A stretch of 64,000 bases of DNA from Terriglobales bacterium (GTDB taxonomy: Bacteria; Acidobacteriota; Terriglobia; Bryobacterales; Bryobacteraceae): assembly GCA_027485675.1 (NCBI GenBank), contig JAIXQP010000009.1, positions 1 to 64,000 of the forward strand. Direction: 5' to 3'. The notes beneath the pieces were generated by a model. The model searched no databases. It worked only from the letters and a program-made list of their open reading frames with translations, and was not told where the DNA came from. Both the position numbers and the translations under genes were made by a program. This document shows positions 7,371-16,376 of the stretch, piece after piece (position 1 is the stretch's first letter; each line of letters begins with the position of its first letter).

Positions 7371-8624
7371 TTATTGCAACCGAATCCGGTTATGCGTGTC
7401 GTACTGCGACATGTCCGACAAAATCACCCGATCGCCGGCCTTCAAGCCCTCGACCACTTCAATCGAATTCACCGACGCCCGGCCCAGCTTCACCGGCACC
7501 CGCAGCGCCTCCTTCCCGTCCGGGTTCACCCGGAACAACGTAATCGTCGAAAACGGCTGCCCGTATACCGGCCGCCCCATCTGCAGCACCTCGGCAATCC
7601 GCTCCAAATCCACCGTCCCGTCCACCGAAAGATCCGGCCGCGCCCCCGCCGGCAGCGCCGACGTCAGCTTTACGTCCACCGTCACCGTCCCGTTCACCGC
7701 CGCCGGGTCAATCCGCGACACCACGCCCTGAATCAATCCGTTCCGCGTATCCACCGTCGCCGGCAGCCCCAGCGTGATCTCCTTCACCTGCGTCTCCGCA
7801 ATCTTCAGCTCCGCCTTCAGTCGCGTCGGCTGCGCAATCTTCGCAAGCACCGCGCCCATCAAAATCTTCTGCCCCACCTCCACCGGCAACTGCTGCAACA
7901 CCCCCGACGCCCCCGCCCGGACCTTCAACTGCCCCACCTGCTGCCGCTTCAACGCCAACGCCGCCTTCAGCTTCTCAATCTGCACCTGCTGCGAAGCCAA
8001 CTGCGCTTCCACCGACTCCCGCGAAATCGCAATCCGCTGCCGTTCAATGTCGTGCCGCCCCCCCAGCTCATCCGCCTTGGCCTTCGAAAGCTTATATTCG
8101 AGATCCGACTTCAACCCCAGCTTGATCAACGCCTCGTCCCGGTCCGCCGTCAGCTTCGCCTGCGTCCACTCCGATTGCACCCGCGCCGCCGCCGACTCCT
8201 GCTCCAACCGCGTCGATTCCAGCTTCACCCGCAGATCCTTGAAGTTCGCCTCCGCCTGCTTCACCTGCCAGTCCGCGTCCACGGCCGCCAGCTCCAGCTC
8301 CGGATTCGATAGCTCCAGCAACACCGTATCCGGCTGCACCACCGCCCCGGCGCGCAGGTAAATCCGCCGCACCTGTCCGTCCGTAATCGCCGGCACAAAC
8401 AGAATCTCCTCCGGCACCAGCGTCCCCATGCCCCGCACATTCCGCAACATCGGCCCCCGCTTCACCGTATCCGGCCACAGCGTCGAAGCCTCCACCGCCA
8501 CCGCCGCCGGTTGCAGCCGCGACAGCCAGAAGGTCACCCCTCCCACTGCCCCCAGCACCACCAATCCGGTGATCGCCCGTTTGATATTCTTCTTCCGCGA
8601 AACTCCAGTACGAGGGACGTCCAT
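7371..8624 (-). CDS. periplasmic adaptor (HlyD/MacA-type membrane fusion protein)
   Basis: A 417-aa inner-membrane anchored adaptor. A single N-terminal transmembrane segment (about 17-35) is followed by a lipoyl half (VPAITDGQVRRIYLRAGAVVQPD), a long alpha-helical hairpin of heptad-like Glu/Gln/Lys/Ala-rich sequence (about 115-245), the second lipoyl half (VRAGASGVLQQLPVEVGQKI), a beta-barrel domain and a membrane-proximal domain ending QYDTHNRIRLQ. Such proteins link an inner-membrane transporter to an outer-membrane channel. AGGAAA lies about eight bases before the ATG. It heads the operon with two ATPases. Confidence 0.9.
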   Translation of the reverse strand: MDVPRTGVSRKKNIKRAITGLVVLGAVGGVTFWLSRLQPAAVAVEASTLWPDTVKRGPMLRNVRGMGTLVPEEILFVPAITDGQVRRIYLRAGAVVQPDTVLLELSNPELELAAVDADWQVKQAEANFKDLRVKLESTRLEQESAAARVQSEWTQAKLTADRDEALIKLGLKSDLEYKLSKAKADELGGRHDIERQRIAISRESVEAQLASQQVQIEKLKAALALKRQQVGQLKVRAGASGVLQQLPVEVGQKILMGAVLAKIAQPTRLKAELKIAETQVKEITLGLPATVDTRNGLIQGVVSRIDPAAVNGTVTVDVKLTSALPAGARPDLSVDGTVDLERIAEVLQMGRPVYGQPFSTITLFRVNPDGKEALRVPVKLGRASVNSIEVVEGLKAGDRVILSDMSQYDTHNRIRLQ

Positions 8625-8733
8625 GTTGTGTTTCCTGTATCCATAATGGCAATACCGGGGCCAAAAGGCACGGCATTGAAAAGAATCAGGTTACTCACGT
8701 CACGCTCTGCCCTAACTGTCCGCTTCTGGGACG

Positions 8734-10737
8734 CTACTGCGCGGCAGTAGACCACACCGCCAACGCCTCCCCCAACGACCGCGCCTCCCGCATCTTCCCT
8801 CCCACTAACCCATACACCCCCTGCGTATAGTCAAACGTCCGCGGCCACGGCGTCAACGAAACCATCTCCCGCGGCGCCACCATCGCCGCCACCTCCGCCA
8901 GATCCGTATACCGCAACACCCCCAACAGCGCCGGCCCCTGCCAGTGCGACCCCGGCGCGTCATCCAAAATCACCCGCGTAATCCCCTCATCCACCACCGC
9001 CGCATAAATTGCCAACCCGCCCATCTGCCGCCGCCCATAAACCGACACCCCGTCAATCTTCCCCGCCTCCCGCAAAAACTGCACCCCCTGCAACACATCC
9101 CACAACTGCATCGACTCAAGCGTCCCCCCCAGCAACGCCGCCGTCATCTTCGTCGACGCCATCCGAAAGTTACTCATCGGATAGTCCGTCCCCCGCGGAT
9201 GCAGCACCAGCACCACATGGTGCGGAAACGCCGACAGCAGATTGTCGTAATCGACGTCGTAGACAATATCCTCCTTCCCCTTCACATAAACCAGCCCCGG
9301 ATGCGAAGCCCGCCCATCCCGCGGCACAAACAGCTTCCCCGTTACCCGGATCTCCTCCTCCGTCGAAAACTCCACGCGAAACGTATCCGCATACCGCGCC
9401 GTCCACCCGTTATCCGCCCGCCGCCACGTGTCAAACGGCACTGTCTTTTCCGGAAACGCCCGCAACGTCTTCCTCCGCAGCATCTCCTTCAACTCCGCCT
9501 TCCGCCGCCCCCACTCCGCCGCCGTCGCATAAACCCGCGGCGCCACCGTCGGAATAAACAGCCGGTGAATCCCCTCGTTCTTCGCGTCCGGCGGATACGC
9601 CGCCAACACCGTCAGCTTCTCCGCCGCCAGATTCGGCCCCGGCTCTTCCGCATACGGCGTCGTATCATTCCGCAGCCAGTGGCTCAGCCACTCGTTCGCC
9701 GCCTTCCGGTACACCGGCGTATCTTCATGCCCCGTCTCCGCCTCAAACGCCGCCACTTTCGCCGTCGCGTCGTACCACCCATAAACCGTCCGCAAAAACT
9801 CATAAACCGGCCGGTACCCCGTCGGCGGAAACGAGTCGTCCTTCGTCGCGTTCACAATCTGCAGCGGCCGCGGCGCAATCAACGCCCCCACCACCGGCAG
9901 ATCCAGCTGATACGTGTTCCAAAAGTAGATACAGTCGCAGTTCTCCCGCACCGTGTCGTACTTCACATGCGCCCCAATCGACCACGACCCGTGTACCGGC
10001 GCCACCGCCTGAAAGCGTTCGTCCGCCGCCGCCGTGAACCAGCTCACCGCCCCGCCTCCGCTCCGCCCCGTAATCCCGGCGCGCGCCTTATCCACCTCCG
10101 GCCGCGTCTCCAGATAATCCAACGCCCGCATCGCGTTCCACACTTCCACGCCCGCCGGGTTGTACCCCAGCGAAAGCCACTCCCACATCTCCAGGTTGTG
10201 CGTCCCATGGTGAATCCCGGCAATCTCGCCGAACTCAATCGTGTCGAGCACAAACGCCACAAACCCATGCCGCGCCATCCACGCCCCGTGGTGTTGATAG
10301 TTGATCTTCGCCCCTGCCGGATGTGGCGAATGCCCCGTCACATAGACAATCGGCGGATACTTCCCCTTCGCCGCCGGCAGATACAGATTCCCCGTCACAT
10401 ACAACCCCGGCTGGCTCTCAAACACAACATTCTCGACGCGAAACCCGTCCCCGTCGAATCCGCCCGTAATCCGCGCGTGCAGCGCCGTCCGCGCCGGCAG
10501 CGGATCGAGCCCCAGCATCTCCATAAACTGCCGCTTGATCTCCGGCCGCCGCCGCTCCCATTCGGCCTTATTCGAAATCCCCTCCAACTGCCGCGCCGAA
10601 ATCGCCGCCGCCCGCCGCTCCAAATTCTTCTGGAACAGCGCATACCGTTCCGCCGCCGTGTGGCTCTGCTGCCCCAGCGCCACGCCCATCATCATCCAAG
10701 CCACCAGGAACCGTTTCACGCCCACCATTCTATGCAC
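8734..10737 (-). CDS. exported tandem alpha/beta hydrolase (acetyl xylan esterase-like)
   Basis: A 667-aa protein with a signal peptide (VKRFLVAWMMMGVALGQ). The first half is an acetyl xylan esterase/dienelactone-hydrolase type fold with nucleophile elbow GRSGGG (S226) and a GHEDTP segment that may hold the His. The second half (from about 430) repeats a hydrolase-like fold, but the equivalent elbow reads GRRQMGG near residue 570, so it lacks the nucleophilic Ser. The first half probably deacetylates plant or microbial polysaccharide while the second is structural or binding. The GTG at 10737 sits eight bases after TATGAT; ATG 10728 is the alternative start. Confidence 0.82.
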   Translation of the reverse strand: MHRMVGVKRFLVAWMMMGVALGQQSHTAAERYALFQKNLERRAAAISARQLEGISNKAEWERRRPEIKRQFMEMLGLDPLPARTALHARITGGFDGDGFRVENVVFESQPGLYVTGNLYLPAAKGKYPPIVYVTGHSPHPAGAKINYQHHGAWMARHGFVAFVLDTIEFGEIAGIHHGTHNLEMWEWLSLGYNPAGVEVWNAMRALDYLETRPEVDKARAGITGRSGGGAVSWFTAAADERFQAVAPVHGSWSIGAHVKYDTVRENCDCIYFWNTYQLDLPVVGALIAPRPLQIVNATKDDSFPPTGYRPVYEFLRTVYGWYDATAKVAAFEAETGHEDTPVYRKAANEWLSHWLRNDTTPYAEEPGPNLAAEKLTVLAAYPPDAKNEGIHRLFIPTVAPRVYATAAEWGRRKAELKEMLRRKTLRAFPEKTVPFDTWRRADNGWTARYADTFRVEFSTEEEIRVTGKLFVPRDGRASHPGLVYVKGKEDIVYDVDYDNLLSAFPHHVVLVLHPRGTDYPMSNFRMASTKMTAALLGGTLESMQLWDVLQGVQFLREAGKIDGVSVYGRRQMGGLAIYAAVVDEGITRVILDDAPGSHWQGPALLGVLRYTDLAEVAAMVAPREMVSLTPWPRTFDYTQGVYGLVGGKMREARSLGEALAVWSTAAQ

Positions 10738-10745
10738 CCCGCGAT

Positions 10746-10751
10746 ATCATA
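10746..10751 (-). promoter_or_regulatory. -10-like TATGAT before the hydrolase GTG start
   Basis: On the minus strand TATGAT (10751-10746) is separated by eight bases from the GTG at 10737. It lies in a 37-base gap between divergent genes and suggests a leaderless or nearly leaderless transcript. Confidence 0.4.
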
Positions 10752-10774
10752 CAGTCGTCCACCCCGTCACTGGC

Positions 10775-13450
10775 ATGAACCGCGTCACTCCCCTCCTCCT
10801 CCTCGGCTGCCAACTCGCCCTCGCCGCCCCGCCCCCCGGCGCCGAACCCTTCCTCCGCCAAAACTGCGTCTCCTGCCACGGCCCCGCCAAACCCCAGGCC
10901 GGCCTCGACCTCTCGAAACTCGATTTCCAACCCACCAACCTCGCCACCTGGATCAAAATCCACGACCGCGTCGCCGCCGGCGAAATGCCGCCCAAAGGCA
11001 TGCCCCGGCCCGCCGCCCAGGCCCCCTTCCTGAAGACCGTCGCCACCGCCATCACCCAGGCCGAAACCACCGCCGCCGCCCAGTCCGGCCGCGCCGGCCT
11101 CCGCCGCCTCAACGCCTACGAATACGAAAACGCAATCCGCGACCTCCTCGCCGTCCCCTGGCTCCGCATCAAGGACAAACTCCCCCAGGACGGCATCGCC
11201 CATCGCTTCAATAAAGCCGGCGCCGCCCTCGACGTCTCCCACGTCCAAATGGCCCGCTACTTGAGCACCGCCCAGCTCGCCATGCGCGAAGCCATCGCCG
11301 TCAAGCTCGTCCACCCCCCCACCACCGTCACCCGCGTCTACGCCCGCCAGGAACCCACCCTCACCGGCAACATGTGGCCCCGCGAAGGCAACACCCGAAC
11401 GGATCGGATGAGCTTCCCCGTCCTCGACTCCCGCGCCCAACCCGAAGTCCGCGCCGGCCGCGCCCCCCTCTCCAACCCCGAAACCAAGGACCGCGAAGCC
11501 ATGGGCCGCGTCTCCAGCATCTTCTCCGACGCCGGCGGCTTCAGTTGGACCTCCTTCCGCGTCCCCGTCGCCGGCCGCTACCGCATCAAGGTCAAGGGCT
11601 ACTCCATCTGGGTCAGCGGCGGCGGCATCGACCACTGGAACTTCACCGGCTTCGGCCCCGAAAAAACGGCTTATCTCTATACCCCCCGCCACGAGCGCCC
11701 CAACTCCGACGAAGTCTGGCCCGGCCGCCGCAACGAACCCATCGCCGTCTACGCCCAAAGCTCCGGCCAGTCCCGCCCCCTCGGCGAATTCGATTTCCTC
11801 CCCGAACCCACCGAACACCAGATCGAAGCCCACCTCGCCGCCAACGAGGTGATCCAGACCGACAGCATGCGCCTCTTCCGCACCCGCGTCAACGGCACCG
11901 AACTCGAATACATCAACCCCCTCGCCACCCCCGAAGGCATGCCCGGCGTCGCCTTCCAGTGGCTCGAAGTCGAAGGCCCCCTCTACGACGAATCCTCCAC
12001 CGCCGGCTACAAACTTCTCTTCGACAATCTCCCCCTCCGGCGCTCCCAGGACACCGGCATCCCCGTCCCCACCGTCGCCCCCCGGCCCCCCGGCGACGCC
12101 GGCGGCGGCTTCCGCAACCGCGCCCCCCGCCTCCAGGACGTCCTCGTCGAAGTCGATACCAAACAGCCCCGCGAAGACGCCCGCCGCCTCCTCCGCGCCT
12201 TCCTCGCCCAGGCCTACCGCGCCCCCGCCGATCCAGCCGACGAACAACGTTTCTTCCAACTCTTCGAACAGCAATTCGCCGCCGGCCGCGGCTTCGCCAA
12301 GTCCCTCCTCGCCGCCTATACCGCCGTCCTCAGCTCCCCCGGCTTCCTCTACGTCCAGGAAGCCCCCGGCAAGCTCGCCGGCCACGCCCTCTCGACGCGC
12401 CTCGCCCTCTTCCTCTGGAACTCCCCGCCCGACGCCGAACTCCGCTCCCTCGCCGCCGCCGGCCGCCTCTCCAACCCCACCGTCCTCCGCGCCCAAACCG
12501 AGCGCCTCCTCAACCACCCCAAATCCACCCGCTTCGTCGAAGCCTTCTCCGACTACTGGCTCGACCTCCGCAAAATCGACGACACCTCCCCCTCCACCAC
12601 CCTCTACAACGATTACGAACTCGACGATCCCCTCAAGCTCGCCGCCGTCGAAGAGACCCGCCTCTTCACCGCCGAACTCTTCCGCCGCAACCTCCCGGCC
12701 CGCACCGTCATCCACTCCGACTTCACCTTCCTCAACGAACGCCTCGCCCGCCACTACGGCATCCCCGGCGTCACCGGCGCGAACCTCCGCCGCGTCACCC
12801 TCCCGCCCGATTCCGTCCGCGGCGGCCTCATGACGCAAGCCAGCATTCTCAAGGTCACCGCCAACGGCACCACCACCTCCCCGGTCCTCCGCGGCGTCTG
12901 GATCATGGAGCGCATCCTCGGCTTCCACACCGCCCCGCCCCCCGGCGTCCCCGCCGTCGAACCCGATATCCGCGGCGCCGTCACCATCCGCCAGCAGCTC
13001 GATAAACACCGCGCCGACCCCTCCTGCGCCTCCTGCCACCGCAAGATCGATCCTCCCGGCTTCGCCCTCGAAAGCTTCGACGTCTTCGGCGGCTACCGCA
13101 CCCGCTACCGCGCCGCCGTCGATGACGCCAAGCCCGAACCCGGAGTCGGCTTCTCCGGCCAGCGCTTCGCCTTCCATTACGCCCTCCCCGTCGATTCCGC
13201 CGGCGCCCTCGATGGCGGCGGCAGCTTCCAGGACATCCGCGAATTCAAAAAGCTCCTCCTCGCCAAGGAAGAGCAAACCGTCGCCCGCAACCTCGCCACC
13301 CAACTGCTCGTCTACTCGACCGGCGCCCCCGTCAGCTTCGCCAATCGCGCCCAAGTCGACCAGATCCTCCTCCGCACCCGCGCCTCCCAATACGGAGTCC
13401 GCGATCTCGTCCACAGCATCGTCCAAAGCCCTCTCTTCCAATCCAAATGA
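10775..13450 (+). CDS. exported PSCyt-type cytochrome with DUF1587/1592/1588/1595/1585 domains
   Basis: An 891-aa exported protein. After a signal peptide (1-18) comes a haem motif CVSCH (31-35) in a short planctomycete-type cytochrome domain. Then follow [18 protein letters not shown] (DUF1587), a long beta-rich middle with a possible carbohydrate-binding module, [17 protein letters not shown] (DUF1592), [18 protein letters not shown] (DUF1588) and a C-terminal DUF1585 region. A second haem motif, CASCH (751-755), precedes [11 protein letters not shown]. This domain set is widespread in Planctomycetes, Verrucomicrobia and Acidobacteria and has no proven function. Its stop overlaps the DUF1552 start (ATGA). 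The start is Met 10775, before a clear signal peptide. Confidence 0.9.
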   Translation: MNRVTPLLLLGCQLALAAPPPGAEPFLRQNCVSCHGPAKPQAGLDLSKLDFQPTNLATWIKIHDRVAAGEMPPKGMPRPAAQAPFLKTVATAITQAETTAAAQSGRAGLRRLNAYEYENAIRDLLAVPWLRIKDKLPQDGIAHRFNKAGAALDVSHVQMARYLSTAQLAMREAIAVKLVHPPTTVTRVYARQEPTLTGNMWPREGNTRTDRMSFPVLDSRAQPEVRAGRAPLSNPETKDREAMGRVSSIFSDAGGFSWTSFRVPVAGRYRIKVKGYSIWVSGGGIDHWNFTGFGPEKTAYLYTPRHERPNSDEVWPGRRNEPIAVYAQSSGQSRPLGEFDFLPEPTEHQIEAHLAANEVIQTDSMRLFRTRVNGTELEYINPLATPEGMPGVAFQWLEVEGPLYDESSTAGYKLLFDNLPLRRSQDTGIPVPTVAPRPPGDAGGGFRNRAPRLQDVLVEVDTKQPREDARRLLRAFLAQAYRAPADPADEQRFFQLFEQQFAAGRGFAKSLLAAYTAVLSSPGFLYVQEAPGKLAGHALSTRLALFLWNSPPDAELRSLAAAGRLSNPTVLRAQTERLLNHPKSTRFVEAFSDYWLDLRKIDDTSPSTTLYNDYELDDPLKLAAVEETRLFTAELFRRNLPARTVIHSDFTFLNERLARHYGIPGVTGANLRRVTLPPDSVRGGLMTQASILKVTANGTTTSPVLRGVWIMERILGFHTAPPPGVPAVEPDIRGAVTIRQQLDKHRADPSCASCHRKIDPPGFALESFDVFGGYRTRYRAAVDDAKPEPGVGFSGQRFAFHYALPVDSAGALDGGGSFQDIREFKKLLLAKEEQTVARNLATQLLVYSTGAPVSFANRAQVDQILLRTRASQYGVRDLVHSIVQSPLFQSK

Positions 13451-14745
13451 CGCCCCCGAACCTCCGCTCCCGCGCCCTCTCCCGCCGCACCCTCCTCCGC
13501 GGTGCCGGCGTCTCGCTCGCCCTGCCCCTCCTCAACGCGATGGCCCAGCCCGCCCCGCAAGCCGGCGCCGTCCCCCGCCGCATGTTCGCCATCTGCAACA
13601 ACCTCGGCCTCCTCCCCGGCGAGTTCTTCCCCACCGGCCCCGGCCCCTCCTATACCCCTTCCCCCTATCTCAAGCTCCTCGCCGATCACCGCGACCACTT
13701 CACGGTCTTCTCCGGCGTCTCCCATCCCAACGTCGACGGCGGCCACCCCTCCGATATCAGCTTCCTCACCGCCGCGCCCCACCCCGCCAGCAGCTCCTTC
13801 CGCAACACCATCTCCCTCGATCAGTACATCGCCGAACGCATCGGCAGCCAGACCCGCTTTCCCTCGCTCACCCTCGCCGTCAACACCGGCTTCCGCTCCC
13901 TCTCCTGGTCCGGCAGCGGCGTCGCCATCCCGCCCGAACAGAGCGCCGCCAGCGTCTTCCGCCAGATGTTCATCCAGGGCACGCCCGCCGAGATTGAAGC
14001 CAAACTCGCCGAACTCGATACCGGCCGCTCCATCCTCGATACCGTCGCCGGCCAGGTCCGCAGCCTCGAGAAGTCGGTCGGCGCCGAAGACCGCGCCCGC
14101 CTCGACCAGTACTTCACGAGCGTCCGCGAACTCGAAGGCCGCCTCCAAGCCTCCCGCGGCTGGGAGCGCAAGCCCAAACCCGTCGTCAAGGATCCCGAGC
14201 CCCAGGACCTCCCCAACCCGTCCCTCTACATGGCCAAGGTCGCCCAGATGTACAGCCTCGTCCGCCTGGCCTTTGAGACGGATTCCACCCGCGCCGTCAC
14301 CCTCATGCTCGATAGCGTCAGCTCCCCAGTCCTCCAGATCCGCGGCGCCACCATCAATGACGGTTATCACAACCTCTCGCACCACGGAAAGTCCGAGGAT
14401 AAGCTCTCCCAGCTCCGCATCATCGACACCTGGCATATGCGCATGTTGGCCGACCTGTTCAAAGGCCTCCGCAACGTCCAGGAAGGCGGCGAAACCCTCA
14501 TGGATCGCACCATGGTTCTCTACGGCTCCAACCTCGGCGACGCCAACGCCCACTCCACCGCCAACATGCCCACCCTCCTCGCCGGAGGCGGCTTCAAACA
14601 CGCGGGCCACCTCGCCTTCAACCGTGAGCAGAACTATCCCCTCCCCAATCTCTTCGTTTCGATGCTCCAGCGCATGGGCATCGAGACGGACCGCTTCGCC
14701 TCGGCCACCGGAACCATGACCGGCCTGGAACTCAAGAAAAGCTAG
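13447..14745 (+). CDS. Tat-exported DUF1552 protein
   Basis: A 432-aa protein with a twin-arginine leader ([18 protein letters not shown]) and the DUF1552 body, including [39 protein letters not shown], and the C-terminal [20 protein letters not shown]. Length is typical of the family, which is distantly related to the alkaline phosphatase/sulfatase fold. It is always found, as here, directly after a DUF1592-type cytochrome; a 4-base overlap couples the two. Function unknown. Tat export implies that it folds, perhaps with a metal, before leaving the cytoplasm. Confidence 0.92.
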   Translation: MTPPNLRSRALSRRTLLRGAGVSLALPLLNAMAQPAPQAGAVPRRMFAICNNLGLLPGEFFPTGPGPSYTPSPYLKLLADHRDHFTVFSGVSHPNVDGGHPSDISFLTAAPHPASSSFRNTISLDQYIAERIGSQTRFPSLTLAVNTGFRSLSWSGSGVAIPPEQSAASVFRQMFIQGTPAEIEAKLAELDTGRSILDTVAGQVRSLEKSVGAEDRARLDQYFTSVRELEGRLQASRGWERKPKPVVKDPEPQDLPNPSLYMAKVAQMYSLVRLAFETDSTRAVTLMLDSVSSPVLQIRGATINDGYHNLSHHGKSEDKLSQLRIIDTWHMRMLADLFKGLRNVQEGGETLMDRTMVLYGSNLGDANAHSTANMPTLLAGGGFKHAGHLAFNREQNYPLPNLFVSMLQRMGIETDRFASATGTMTGLELKKS

Positions 14746-14747
14746 CC

Positions 14748-15284
14748 ATGCCCCGCGCCCTCCTCCTCTTTCTCCCCCTCCTAGCTGCCGCGCAATCCGC
14801 CCCGGTCGTGGTCGACTTCGAAGCCCCTGCCGTTCTCCTCACGCCGGGAGACAAAGCCAACCGCCTCGAAAAGTGGGAAGAAAAAGGCGTGGTCTTCACG
14901 CTCGCCCACGCCCCGCAGAAAACGAAAGCCAAAGGCCTCGTCATGTTCTTCGAACACCTTTCCACCGGCAAGAAAGGAATCGGCAGCGCCATGGCCCTCG
15001 AACAAATCCCCGTCCGCGCGACCCTCCCCCAGCCCGCCGCCACGGTCACGGTCACCTTCTGGGGTTCCACCGGCGTCCCCGCCGTGCTCGAAGCCTATGA
15101 CGCCGCCGGCCAACTCCTCGACCGCGCCGCCCTCCCCGCCGCCCCGCTCCGCAAGTCCCCCGCCGACCCGGTCCCCACCTTCACCCTGACGGTCAAAGCT
15201 AACCAGATCGCCTACATCCAGTTCTCCGGCCCCCGCCCCGGCGAATTCCTCGCCGCCGACGAACTCCGCTACACCCTACCCTAA
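14748..15284 (+). CDS. secreted beta-rich protein of unknown function
   Basis: A 178-aa protein with a signal peptide (MPRALLLFLPLLAAAQS). The mature part looks like a beta sandwich (VVVDFEAPA, VTVTFWGSTGVPAVLEAYDAAGQLLDRAALP, QIAYIQFSGP), resembling carbohydrate-binding or PEP-CTERM-associated extracellular domains but with no sorting tail. It starts two bases after the DUF1552 stop and is thus the third gene of that operon. The 3' end overlaps the convergent membrane protein gene by four bases (CTAA). Confidence 0.7.
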   Translation: MPRALLLFLPLLAAAQSAPVVVDFEAPAVLLTPGDKANRLEKWEEKGVVFTLAHAPQKTKAKGLVMFFEHLSTGKKGIGSAMALEQIPVRATLPQPAATVTVTFWGSTGVPAVLEAYDAAGQLLDRAALPAAPLRKSPADPVPTFTLTVKANQIAYIQFSGPRPGEFLAADELRYTLP

Positions 15285-15850
15285 CCCTCCTCCATCCGCC
15301 GCAAATTCCCAAACACCCCGCCAATCCCCGCCCCCAACCCCACCGCCCGTACCCATCCCCCGCCCCCCATCTCCCACCACGCCGCCTCCATCACCGCCGC
15401 CGGCCACAGCACCAACAGAACCGCAATCGCCAACCCCGCCGGCATCCAAGCCCACGCATACGGCTCCCGCCAACCCCGCCCCATCGCCACCAGCAACGCC
15501 GCCCCCGCCCCACCCGCCACGCAGCTCGACGCATAGCTCACCACGTCAACCGCCAAGAAAGCCCCCGCCTCCCCCGCCATCGCCCAACTCACCGCCGGAT
15601 AAGCCAACTCCAGCCCCAAAAACCATCCCCACGCCCGCCACCGCTCCGCCCACGGCGCATAAATCGGCGGCAAAAACGCCCAGGAAAAGTAGATCAGCAC
15701 CGCCCACGAAGCGTACACCCCGCCCACCCACCGGCTCTCCATCCACTCACTCCCCGGCCACTCCCGCAACAGCACAAACGCCCCCAGCGGCGCCGCCGCC
15801 ACCCCCACGCAAAGCGCCACGAACATCGCCCACTCCAGCCGCCGCCCCAC
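15281..15850 (-). CDS. multi-pass membrane protein of unknown function
   Basis: A 189-aa, Trp/Ala/Gly-rich protein with about five predicted membrane segments (near 8-28, 45-63, 72-95, 108-126 and 140-158), ending in a short basic/acidic tail. No family motif was recognised. The GTG start follows the TAG of the DHFR-like gene by one base, so it is likely translated by re-initiation. Codon use is strongly G-rich on its coding strand, in keeping with the local strand bias, so the frame is credible. Confidence 0.65.
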   Translation of the reverse strand: MGRRLEWAMFVALCVGVAAAPLGAFVLLREWPGSEWMESRWVGGVYASWAVLIYFSWAFLPPIYAPWAERWRAWGWFLGLELAYPAVSWAMAGEAGAFLAVDVVSYASSCVAGGAGAALLVAMGRGWREPYAWAWMPAGLAIAVLLVLWPAAVMEAAWWEMGGGGWVRAVGLGAGIGGVFGNLRRMEEG

Positions 15851-15851
15851 C

Positions 15852-16376
15852 CTATTTCACCGCGTACCGCAACTCCACAAACCGCTCCCCCATCACCGTC
15901 GCCGATACCACCCGCCACGGCCGCCCCGTCAAATCCCGCGGAAACATCGGCTTCCCTCTCCCCAAAGTCACCGCCCCCACCTGCACAATCAACTCATCCA
16001 GCAACCCGGCATCATAAAACTGCCCCGCCAACTCCCCACCGCCCACCACCCACAAATTCTTATCCCCCGCCGCCTCCCGCATCGCCGCATGCACCGGCCC
16101 CACCGCCCCCCGCACAAACCGCACATCCGCCCCCGCTACCCGCGGCAACTCCCGGCTCGTAAACACCCAGCAAGGCTGCGTATACGGCCACGCCAAACCC
16201 GAAGCCAGCACCCACTCGTACGTCGCCGACCCCATCGCCAGCGCCCCCACCGCGGCGATGAACGCCGGGTAACTCGACTCTTCCGGGTCACCCAGCGTCA
16301 TCAACCAATCGATCGAGTCGTCGGCCGTAGCCACGAAGCCATCGAGCGTACTTGCCGTGTAGTACTGCGTCTTCAT
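15852..16376 (-). CDS. dihydrofolate reductase-like / RibD C-terminal domain protein
   Basis: A 174-aa single-domain reductase of the RibD-C family. Motifs are YYTASTLDGFVA at the N-terminus, ALAMGSATYEW, the nucleotide-binding WVVGGGELAGQFYDAGLLDEL and VTLGRGKPMFP. Such stand-alone proteins bind NADPH and their substrates are mostly unknown; they are not the housekeeping folate enzyme. The ATG overlaps the stop of the sugar dehydrogenase gene by four bases. Confidence 0.88.
   Translation of the reverse strand: MKTQYYTASTLDGFVATADDSIDWLMTLGDPEESSYPAFIAAVGALAMGSATYEWVLASGLAWPYTQPCWVFTSRELPRVAGADVRFVRGAVGPVHAAMREAAGDKNLWVVGGGELAGQFYDAGLLDELIVQVGAVTLGRGKPMFPRDLTGRPWRVVSATVMGERFVELRYAVK

Noticed and set aside
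10730-13441. 903-codon frame on the minus strand
   Set aside because: Opposite the DUF1592 cytochrome gene; Gly/Ala/Glu/Val-only composition without motifs, a shadow frame.
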